Assembly (NCBI RefSeq): GCF_946479885.1
Contig: NZ_CAMLHM010000008.1
Span: 1 to 64,000 of the forward strand
Length of the DNA: 64,000 bases
Direction of reading: 5' to 3'
Source: an uncultured Devosia sp.
GTDB lineage: Bacteria; Pseudomonadota; Alphaproteobacteria; Rhizobiales; Devosiaceae
The notes below the pieces were generated by a model. The model saw only the letters and a program-made list of their open reading frames with translations, did no database searches and was not told the origin of the DNA. A program made the translations under genes and the position numbers. Below, piece after piece: positions 35,596-43,592 of the stretch (within the stretch, counting starts at the first letter, position 1; each line of letters starts with the position of its first letter).

Positions 35596-36147
35596 TCAGC
35601 CGAGTTCGCTGCGCAGCACGATCGGATCGCGTTCCCACACATGCGTGCGGTCGATATGGGCCAATGACCAGGCGAAGACCTTGTGCATGGCGCGCAAATC
35701 TTGTGTGGCCACAGCCTCTTCGAGCAATTCGTTCATCCGCATTTTGGCCGGCAGGTGACCGGCCGGGCCGACGCGCTCGAACTCAACCCCCACGCCCGCT
35801 GCCACCCAGCCGCCGACGACAGCGGCAAACTCCTCGGACACCAGAAATGGCGAGAGACGCAGGATCAGCAACGTGATGACATCGTCGTCGAAGTGTTCCG
35901 ACCTGATGATCACGCCACTGTGGTTCGGGTGCCAGTCCGCCCCCAGTTCTTCCAGAAAGAACCACCCGCAGTAGAAGCCGCGACACACGGAAGGGCGCGC
36001 CTCGTAGACCGTACAGCCCTGCCCTTCGGCACAATGCGGGCAGAGCAGGTTGGCCGGCTTTTGCAACGTCTCGGTCCGGATGGGCGGGAATGAGCAGCAG
36101 GCGGTGCAGCCGTCGCAGCTCCTGCCCTCCAAAACATCAAGCGCCAC
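35596..36147 (-). CDS. Cysteine-cluster (YkgJ-like) protein
   Basis: 183 residues. The N-terminal region carries clustered Cys: C11, C14, C17, C18 (CDGCTACC), C36, C39, C45, then C55 and C60 (SVCRGFYCGW). The arrangement matches the YkgJ-type zinc or iron-sulfur binding domain. The rest is helical, with HPNHSGVIIRSEHFDD and LRAMHKVFAWSLAHID. Start is GTG at 36147 with GGAGG six bases before. Only 2 bp separate its stop from the convergent YdeI gene. Metal and function are not established. Confidence 0.85.
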   Translation of the reverse strand: MALDVLEGRSCDGCTACCSFPPIRTETLQKPANLLCPHCAEGQGCTVYEARPSVCRGFYCGWFFLEELGADWHPNHSGVIIRSEHFDDDVITLLILRLSPFLVSEEFAAVVGGWVAAGVGVEFERVGPAGHLPAKMRMNELLEEAVATQDLRAMHKVFAWSLAHIDRTHVWERDPIVLRSELG

Positions 36148-36239
36148 GCTACGCCTCCACCGCTTCCTTGTGAGAAGCTAAGCGGAATTGCCGCCTCAGC
36201 GCCAGCGCATCGCTCACATCGTTTGCAACCTGAAGCGGG

Positions 36240-36600
36240 GTCACCTATATTGGAGCTGCTCGCAAGAGCTATGGCGATAAACTGTCATCGTAATAAACCT
36301 TTCGGACCCGGGGGCAGTACCCGGCGCCTCCACCATCTTCCCCCGCAAAGGGGCAGCCAATGGGGGCGAAACAGGATCGACGAGGGCGTAAAGGGTGTGC
36401 TTTTGCTCGGTGAGGTACCACCGTTATCGGTCCAAAACTTATAGTTGCAAATGACAACCATAAGGCTCCGGTCGCTCTCGCCGCGTAAGCGGTGCTAGCA
36501 CTGGGAATTTAAGTCCTCCACCCCTAGCCGGGTGACAGGCGGGGTTCGCAGGCACCTGGCAACAGAAGCCTGCACCTTCCCTCACGCCCGCGCCTTTCTC
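36240..36600 (+). ncRNA. ssrA: tmRNA, circularly permuted two-piece form
   Basis: The alphaproteobacterial permuted tmRNA. The acceptor piece comes first and ends in cgcctccacca at 36325-36335. After a ~26-base intervening segment the coding piece begins at 36362 with gggggcgaaacaggatcgac; its first seven bases pair with the seven before CCA. The tag frame starts at gca 36447 and ends at taa 36486-36488, coding ANDNHKAPVALAA. That ends in the usual ALAA degron. tmRNA rescues ribosomes stalled on broken mRNA and marks the product for ClpXP. The sspB gene follows 70 bp later. The outer ends are estimates. Confidence 0.93.
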
Positions 36601-36672
36601 CTTGAAATCTCTTGGAACGTGAGGCTGATATGGACCGTTCGGGATTCTATCCCGTGAGACTGGAAGGTTCCG

Positions 36673-37164
36673 ATGGCCGAAGATCACATGCGTTACGACA
36701 TCCTGACCCAGGAAGCCCTGCGCGGCGTCGTGCGCAAAGTGCTGTCCGAAGTGGCCAAGACGGGCCTCCCCGGCGAACACCACTTCTTCATTTCCTTCGT
36801 CACCCGCGCGCCCGGCGTACGCCTGAGCGAGAAATTGCTCGGCCAGTACGACAAGGAAATGACCATCGTCATCCAGAACCAGTATTGGGACCTCAAGGTC
36901 TCCGAGACCGGATTCGAAGTCGGCCTGTCCTTTGACGGCATTCCTGAAACGCTGGTGATCCCGTTCTCGGCGGTGAAGGGTTTCTTTGACCCCTCCGTGC
37001 AATTCGGAATGCAGTTCGACCCCGCAACCGCGCCCGGCGCGGCTGTCACCGAGGCCAAGGCCGACGCCAGCCTCGAATCGACCGCATCAAGCAGCGCTGA
37101 CGACACTGCCGAGAAGCCGGGCGAAAAGGTCGTGAGCCTCGACTCCTTCCGCAAGAAGCCCTGA
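36673..37164 (+). CDS. sspB: SspB-family ClpXP adaptor (alpha type)
   Basis: 163 residues. Residues ~1-125 form the SspB substrate-binding domain (RYDILTQEALRGVVRKVLSE, LPGEHHFFISF, MTIVIQNQYWDL, IPFSAVKGFFDPSV). A disordered linker follows, and the C-terminal tail VVSLDSFRKKP (153-163) is the motif that docks on ClpX. The adaptor delivers ssrA-tagged proteins to ClpXP. It lies directly behind the ssrA gene, so tag and adaptor are encoded side by side. ATG at 36673 was chosen because it begins the fold. Confidence 0.93.
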   Translation: MAEDHMRYDILTQEALRGVVRKVLSEVAKTGLPGEHHFFISFVTRAPGVRLSEKLLGQYDKEMTIVIQNQYWDLKVSETGFEVGLSFDGIPETLVIPFSAVKGFFDPSVQFGMQFDPATAPGAAVTEAKADASLESTASSSADDTAEKPGEKVVSLDSFRKKP

Positions 37165-37173
37165 CACCGCCGC

Positions 37174-37398
37174 ATGGACAAGCGTTCCCTGTCCATCTCG
37201 GGTCACCGCACGTCCATCGCGCTTGAGCCCGAATTCTGGGCCGCGCTCGAGGCCATGGCCGCCGAAAAATCCCAGACCATGGCCGGCCTGATCCGCGACA
37301 TCGACGAAAACCGCCAGACCGCAAATCTCTCCTCGGCGACCCGGCTCGCCGTGCTGCGCTGGTATCAGCAGCGCGACGCCGGCCATCCCACAGCTTAG
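37174..37398 (+). CDS. Ribbon-helix-helix DNA-binding protein
   Basis: 74 residues, a single RHH domain of the RHH_4/COG4321 type: KRSLSISGHRTSIALEPEF for the strand and AAEKSQTMAGLIRDIDENR for the helices. It probably dimerises and binds DNA, but its target is unknown. It starts 9 bp after sspB, so it shares its operon, and its last 4 bp overlap the convergent asmA gene. Confidence 0.85.
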   Translation: MDKRSLSISGHRTSIALEPEFWAALEAMAAEKSQTMAGLIRDIDENRQTANLSSATRLAVLRWYQQRDAGHPTA

Positions 37399-40300
37399 AA
37401 CATCGGCTGGTTCACGCCCGGCCCGATCGGCTGGTTGACCTGCGGCTGCAGACCCAGATCAAGCGGCGCTTGCGGCTGTGGCGTCGGCAGCGTCTGGATG
37501 GACGGGCTGTTCTGCTGCTGCTGTAGCCGTCGCGCCTCTTCCTCCGCCGCCAGCCGCGCCTGCTCCTCGGCGGCTAGCCGGGCCGCTTCCTCGGCTGCCT
37601 TGCGGCGCTGTTCCTCGATCAGGCGGTTGCGTTCCTCCGCCGCGGCGCGTTGCCGCTCGGCATCCTCGGCCCGCAGGATTTCGAGGCGATCCACTTCGAG
37701 CTCGTTGGCCCGCACCAGCACCGCCGCGATCATTTCCTCGAGATCCAGCGTCACTACCGGCGCCAGCAGCGTGCCCGCCAGCCTGGTGATGATGCGCGAC
37801 GTATCGGGGCCGACCAGCCCGCTGGTATCGGCAAAATCGCGCGGCGTCATGACGAAGCTGCCACCCAGTCCCAGATCGGCCAAGGTGAGGTTGACGTCGC
37901 CTTCAAGGCGCGCGCCGGCACCGTCGACAATGAAATTGGCGAGCCGCACGACGCCCCCGGCCATAGTGAAGGCGCCCGTGGCGCTGGGGGCAGTGAAGAC
38001 TCCCTGCCCCAGCGCCAGCCCCATGATGGCGCCCATCGCATCGGGCTCCATGGTGAGGACATCATCAAGCCCGGCGATCGTCGGATAGACTTGGGGCGAC
38101 AACTGCTCCACCGAAAGTCCGGTCAGCGTGAGATTGCCCTCGCCGGCCATTGCGGCCATCACCTCGGCAAGGCTGGCGCCCGTTCCCTCGAACTGCACGC
38201 CGCCATCAAGCAGCCCGCCAATCATGTAGTTGAGAGCCGGGGGCGCAATCAGCTCGATCGGCGTGGCGGCTATGCTGAGGCGTCCGCTCACCGTCTTGTC
38301 GGTCAGCGGGCCAGCACAGCAGACTGCGACATCCAGACTGACCGTGCCCAGGTCGGCCACCGCCTTGAACCGGGCCAACCGCGTCCGCGTCTCGTCCCAG
38401 CTCAGCTCGAAACTGGTCTTGCCCAGCCGCTCGGCCTCTCCGGCGGCCAGTGCGCCCGCGGTCACGCTGACCGTACCACGGGTATGTCGCTCGTCTCCGG
38501 CGAGGCTGATTGGCCCATCGGGCCACGTGCCGTTCCCGGCCACCAGCGCCGCCGGACCGAACAGCGTGGCCGCCAGTCCCTCGACCGAAACCAGATCGAC
38601 CGCAAGTTCACCCGCCACCACGGCACTGGTGCCGGTGCGCGACAGCGACAGATCGCCAGTGAACCCGACCTCGCCTGATGTGCCGGTGATGTCGGTCAAC
38701 CGGGCCAGGTCTGCGCCCTCGAAATGGAGTTGCGCGCTACCCTTGGCCGCGGGCAGCGCCATGCCGCTTGCCCCCACCATTCCGGCCAGTCCGCCGGCCT
38801 GGGAGAGCGCCACATCGAGCGTACCGGTCCCCTGGACTTCGCCATCGTCCAGCGACAGCAGGTTTCCGGCATAGCTGATGCTCTCATCGCCCAGGCTTGC
38901 GGTGATGCTGGCATCGAGGCTGTTGCTCGGAGAGCCCTCGACACTGACGCTGACGAGCATCGAGCCTTCGCCACCGAACAGGGTGGTGTCGCCCAAGCCC
39001 AGTTGCCGGGTCAGCCCGGCACTGTCGGTGGATTCAAGCCCGGCCGTCACCTGGAGGGGCGCGCTGGCCAGTGCGATAATCCCGCCATCGAGCCCCGCCC
39101 GCAGGTTGAGCTCACCCGCGCCCAGCGAGCCGGCAAGCGTCACTGTCTGGCTGCCGTCCTGGGGTTTGCCGAGGTCGACCAGCAGGTTTGCTGGCGCCGA
39201 AAGCGCGAGGAAATCGCGCCAGCTCTGCGGCGCATCCAGCAGGTCGTAAAGCCCCACCAGCGCCGGAGCGTCGCCCGCATCGATCTTCACCATGCCGGAG
39301 CCGGAGATATCGGGTTCTGCCGCCGTGCCGCCGGCCGTCAGGGTGGCGTCAAAGCCAACGCCGCCCCAATCTTCCGCCGACAATCGGGAGAAGCTGATCT
39401 CATCCTGGCGCCACTGGCCCTCGGCGACGAGGCCGGTCCCGTCCAATCCAAAAACGCGCGCCCCTTTGCCGGTCAATGAGAAGCTTCCCAAGGGAAAGCT
39501 CACGCCAAAGGTCGGCTCCGCCACGATCCTGGGCAGCAGCGCACCCACCAGGGCGCTGCCCCGCTCACCCAGTTCGTCGAAATGGGCGACCAGATCGAGC
39601 CGCTTTTCCTCGCCGAAGCCCAGCCGCAATTCGAGCGCATGCGGGCGCCCGTTCAGCGTCAGCACGCCACCGACCAGCCCCAGGGCGTCCCCGCCCAGCA
39701 TGACCTGCCCGCTCAGCGCACCCGGCTCGTTGAACAGCAGGTTGTTTTCATCCGGCTTCCGCCACAGGGCCGCCAGCCCGTCGAGCCGGGCGCTGGTCAG
39801 CGAAACATTGCCGCGAAACGACGGACGGCCGTTATCGCTGGCCACTTGCCCGGTCACCTGCAATTCGGTGTCACCAGGCAATTGCCCGGTAAATTGCTCG
39901 ATCTGCCAGGTGGCCCCGTCGGTCCTGGCATCCATCCGCACATTGCGCAGGGCAAAGCCGCGCAGGCCAACCTCGGCCAGATCGATCCCCACCCGGCCAG
40001 CCATGGGCGGCATGATCGGCGCCGGCAGCTCCGCCAGCAGCCGCACGGCCTCATAGGGCAGCGTGCTCGCATCCTCCTTGGCGTCGCGCGGCGGCAGCGA
40101 GAAGACGCCGCCCGAAATCACCGCATCGAAGCTCCTGACATCGCCCAACTGGACGCTCGCGGCCCCCGTCAGCCGCGTACCGGCCCGATTTTCGTCAGGG
40201 CGCAGGGTATAGCCCGAGAGCACGATCCGGTCCGTCGAGCCGGTGACCTTGCTTTCAAGCACCAGGTCGCCACGAATTTCGGTCGCCGCATCGGCCGCCG

Positions 40301-41024
40301 GCGGCGCCTGCCGATAAATCAGGTCGCCATCGAATTTTGGCGCCATGCCGGGTTCCAGCAGGCCTTCGAGCGAGAGTGAAAACGCGCCCGACTGCGGCTC
40401 GAGGAACAGCGACACGCGCGATTTGCCAGCCGCATCGAGGGCGCTGGAATTGAACCTGATAGAATAGGGTTCATTGCCCTGGCTGCCACTGCCCTGGAAG
40501 GAAAACGGCCCGCTGAAATCGGCGAGGCGCAACTCGCCGCTGACATCGTCGGCCACAACAGTCTCGCCCGAGCGGCGATCCATCAGCCGCACGGTGGCGC
40601 CCTCGATGGTGGTCCGCCCCAGCCCGACGCCACCCGATCCTGCGGCGAGGCTCACGCCGCTACCGAAAAACCCGCTTTCATCGATGCTGAAATCGATCAC
40701 CGGCTGGCGCAGCACCAGGCGCGTGACGTTGTAGTTGTCGCGCAGGAAATCCATCAGCGAGAACTCGGCCTCGACGCTGTCCACCGTCGCTGCCGGTTCG
40801 TCGGCCGGCCCCACCAGCACATCGGAAAAGCGCAGCCGCGGCTGCGGCAGCAGCGTGAAGTCGATGTCGCCGCGCACCGTCACCGGCGTGCCAAGCATGT
40901 CGGTCGCCAGTTCCTCCATCCGCCCGCGATAATCGCTCCAGCGCACGAAATTGGGCGCGATGAACGCACCGGCGAGCACGATGATCGCCAGCATGCCGAC
41001 GATGATGTAGATGCGGTTCAGCAC
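37395..41024 (-). CDS. AsmA family protein
   Basis: 1209 residues. One N-terminal membrane helix (IIVGMLAIIVLAGAFI), then the AsmA domain (VRWSDYRGRMEELATDMLGTPVTVRG in two parts: VRWSDYRGRMEEL and MLGTPVTVRGDI) and long, repetitive beta-rich sequence to about residue 1115. Such proteins bridge the periplasm and are thought to move phospholipids or help envelope assembly. A highly charged coiled coil (Glu, Arg, Ala rich, about 1110-1165) and a Pro/Gln tail close it. Start is GTG at 41024. Stop overlaps the RHH gene by 4 bp. Confidence 0.9.
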   Translation of the reverse strand: MLNRIYIIVGMLAIIVLAGAFIAPNFVRWSDYRGRMEELATDMLGTPVTVRGDIDFTLLPQPRLRFSDVLVGPADEPAATVDSVEAEFSLMDFLRDNYNVTRLVLRQPVIDFSIDESGFFGSGVSLAAGSGGVGLGRTTIEGATVRLMDRRSGETVVADDVSGELRLADFSGPFSFQGSGSQGNEPYSIRFNSSALDAAGKSRVSLFLEPQSGAFSLSLEGLLEPGMAPKFDGDLIYRQAPPAADAATEIRGDLVLESKVTGSTDRIVLSGYTLRPDENRAGTRLTGAASVQLGDVRSFDAVISGGVFSLPPRDAKEDASTLPYEAVRLLAELPAPIMPPMAGRVGIDLAEVGLRGFALRNVRMDARTDGATWQIEQFTGQLPGDTELQVTGQVASDNGRPSFRGNVSLTSARLDGLAALWRKPDENNLLFNEPGALSGQVMLGGDALGLVGGVLTLNGRPHALELRLGFGEEKRLDLVAHFDELGERGSALVGALLPRIVAEPTFGVSFPLGSFSLTGKGARVFGLDGTGLVAEGQWRQDEISFSRLSAEDWGGVGFDATLTAGGTAAEPDISGSGMVKIDAGDAPALVGLYDLLDAPQSWRDFLALSAPANLLVDLGKPQDGSQTVTLAGSLGAGELNLRAGLDGGIIALASAPLQVTAGLESTDSAGLTRQLGLGDTTLFGGEGSMLVSVSVEGSPSNSLDASITASLGDESISYAGNLLSLDDGEVQGTGTLDVALSQAGGLAGMVGASGMALPAAKGSAQLHFEGADLARLTDITGTSGEVGFTGDLSLSRTGTSAVVAGELAVDLVSVEGLAATLFGPAALVAGNGTWPDGPISLAGDERHTRGTVSVTAGALAAGEAERLGKTSFELSWDETRTRLARFKAVADLGTVSLDVAVCCAGPLTDKTVSGRLSIAATPIELIAPPALNYMIGGLLDGGVQFEGTGASLAEVMAAMAGEGNLTLTGLSVEQLSPQVYPTIAGLDDVLTMEPDAMGAIMGLALGQGVFTAPSATGAFTMAGGVVRLANFIVDGAGARLEGDVNLTLADLGLGGSFVMTPRDFADTSGLVGPDTSRIITRLAGTLLAPVVTLDLEEMIAAVLVRANELEVDRLEILRAEDAERQRAAAEERNRLIEEQRRKAAEEAARLAAEEQARLAAEEEARRLQQQQNSPSIQTLPTPQPQAPLDLGLQPQVNQPIGPGVNQPMF

Positions 41025-41160
41025 TGCGCGTGGTCACCCGATTGCCCGCGGCAGAGTGTAGGCAAGCGCGCGGTCCGCGCAACCCCGCCATTGCCTTGAA
41101 TAGACATATAGATTTCGGCCAAAACCGGCATGGCGCGATCACGTGTCGGTCATGAGGCAC

Positions 41161-41195
41161 AAAAGCAGGCGGCCGGCCCCTTGGGACCGGCTGCT
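41161..41195 (-). terminator. Possible terminator after the esterase gene
   Basis: A 9-bp stem with G-U pairs (41168-41176 with 41187-41195) followed on the minus strand by TTTT, 21 bp after the esterase stop codon. Modest strength. Confidence 0.5.
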
Positions 41196-41215
41196 CATCA
41201 CGGTTTCAGGTGGCG

Positions 41216-43390
41216 CTAGAGGGCGCCGACCGACCAGAAGAAGGTCTCGCCCGAGCTGTCGTCCACGCCGTCATTGTCGGTGATGACGAAGCCGTTGCCT
41301 GCGGCGTCGATGGCGAGGCTCTCCACCTTGTCGACCACATAGCCATTGTTGGCCTTGAGGTCGGGAACCAGGTCGCGCACCAGGTCCTTGCTGACGACGG
41401 GCAGTTCGCCACCGAGCGGCGCCGCGACCAGTTCGCTCACCGGCACGCGGTAGATCGCCTTGAGGCCAGCCTTGCCGGCGATCTGGTTGTCGCGCTCGAT
41501 GACATAGACATAGTCGCCATGCGCGGTGATTTCGCTGAGGCCGACCCAGCCGCCTTCCGGCGCCGCTTCCAGCGGGTAGCTGACTGCGCCCCATTCGCCG
41601 GCGGACGGCTTGTACGAAACCAGCTTCACGAAGCCCTTCTCGTCGTCCTTCCATTCGCGCTGGATGGCGATCCACAGGGTGAGATCGTCACCGCTGCCGA
41701 TGGCGGTCACGCCTTCGGTGCCCGAACGGGTCTCGCCGGCCAGCAATTCCGCCGGGAAAGCGATCTCTTCCTTGATCTCGCCCTCGGCATTGACGTGGAA
41801 CAGCGCATGCGGCCGCAGCTTGGCGGTATCGCCTTCCGAGCCGAGCCAGAAGCCACCTTCGCCATCGAGCGTGATGCCTTCGAGGTCGAGCTTCTGCGCA
41901 GCATCGCCGCCGCGGGTGATCACGGTTTTCTTGACGATGCGGGCCGGTTTGGCCGTCGCATCGATCTCGTAGATCGCCGGAGCGCCGCTCAGCACGCTGT
42001 CGCTGACCGCATAGAGGATGCCGGGCTTTTCCGCATCGGCAACGGCGCCGGAAATGGCGGCCCAGCCGATTGGATGGCCGTCTTCGCCCAGCTCGGACAC
42101 GAGCTGCGGATAGGCGGCTTCGCCCTCGGCCAGCTCATAGAGCATCACATGCGAACCGCCCAGGCCGTCGGCCCGCAGGTCCACTTCATTGGCCGTGGCC
42201 AAGAGGTTACGCTCGGCAATGGCAACCAGGCCTTCCGGCGAGATGCCCGAAGGAACCGACTGCACATATTCGGGCTCGGCCCCGGTATCCTTGTAGATGG
42301 CGATCAGCGACGAACGCTCTTCGGCGATGAAGATATACTGGCTGTCGCCGAAGGTCGCGACTTCGAGGCCTTCCGGCTCGACGCCCTTCTTGTTGCGGGC
42401 ATCGGGGTAATGGCCGAGCAGCGCCGCCTGCACGTCGAGCGCATTGCCCGAATCGAACAGCACCGTGCCGTCGCGGCCGAAAATGGTAAAGCCACGCGAG
42501 CCACCATCGAGGTCACCCTCGTTGGCGACGACGAGGCGCTCATTGTCGAGCCACTTCACCGCGTCGGGTTCGCGCGGCACCGCATCCTTGCTGCCCGAGA
42601 AGTCGATGACGCCGTCCTTCTTGGTGTCGACACCCTCAACGGCGGTCGCGCCAGCCGAGAAGCCGCCGGTCACCGTGCCGGTCTTGGCATCGACGATGAC
42701 GATCCAGTTGTTTTCCTGCAGCGTCACCGCCACTTCGTCGGCCTCGTTGAACGACACGAATTCGACTTCGGCGTCGTCGGGCGCGACTTCAGAGAGCCCC
42801 GTCAGTTCGACCCTCTTGATGCCGGCTTCGGTCACTGCGCCATCGGTCAGCGTGACCAGGGTCAGCCAACCCGAGGGGGCCTGCGGAATGGCGCCGTCAT
42901 TGACGTCCTCGTCGCGCTCGTTTTCGATCGCGATGGCGAGAATGGTATTGTCCTTGTTGTGGGCGATTGAATCCGGCTGGCCGCCCAGCTCGAACTCGCC
43001 ATCAACGGCCTTGGTGGCGATATCGACCACGACCAGCTTGCCGGTCTGGTTGATGAAATCTGCGCGGGTATTGACGGCCACATAGGCCTTGCCGCCGATG
43101 ACGGTCACCGAGGTGGGCTCGCCGCCCATGTCGATGAAACCGCCCTGCTTGGGCGCCTTGGCGTCGGTGATGTCGACAAAGCCGATGCCACCGGCCGGGC
43201 TGTCCGAATAGATCAGCGTCATGCCATCATCGGTGGCGGTGATGATTTCGGCCGACGAGGTCTCGGCTTCGGGATTGTTGAGTTCGACCGGAAAGCTGGC
43301 GATGCGGTTGAACGTTTAGGCGGCAGCGACCGACGCCGTGCCGGCAAGCAGCGTGGCGGTCAGCGCAAGCAATGATCTGGATGAAAACAT
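41216..43390 (-). pseudogene. Phytase-type esterase with an in-frame stop after the signal peptide
   Basis: One frame runs from ATG 43390 to a stop at 41216, 725 codons, but codon 25 is TAA at 43316-43318. The first 24 codons are a signal peptide ending ...GTASVAAA; after the stop the mature frame continues TFNRIASFPVEL. Changing the first T of the stop to G would give a Glu codon, as expected at that junction. The ~700-residue mature part has an N-terminal beta-propeller-like half and a C-terminal esterase-like phytase domain (HPIGWAAISGAVAD, EGITLDGEGGFW). Either a recent pseudogene or a sequencing error. From ATG 43222 a signal-less protein is possible. Confidence 0.8.
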
Positions 43391-43440
43391 GATGGTGCCC
43401 CTGTTGTAGCCGGTCTCGCTTAGGGCTGCCGCAATACACT

Positions 43441-43472
43441 CCGATGACGCCGATATGACCGATCCGTGACGG
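43441..43472 (-). promoter_or_regulatory. Pho-box-like triple direct repeat
   Basis: On the minus strand GTCA occurs three times exactly 11 bp apart (plus-strand tgac at 43445, 43456 and 43467). The units read GTCAC, GTCAT, GTCAT, matching the 11-bp period and core of PhoB-binding sites. They lie 55-80 bp before the ATG of the phytase-type esterase and about 10 bp upstream of a TGTATTGC that could be the -10 box. PhoB binding is inferred, not shown. Confidence 0.55.
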
Positions 43473-43592
43473 GTCGCCGTTCTATACACCGGGCCCGCCA
43501 ATCCCTATATTGCCGACGAGAACAAAATAAGATTCGTCAATCCCCGCGCCGCGTCTGCCGGTCCCGGTACGCAGCGATGGAAAGGCCCCTGA

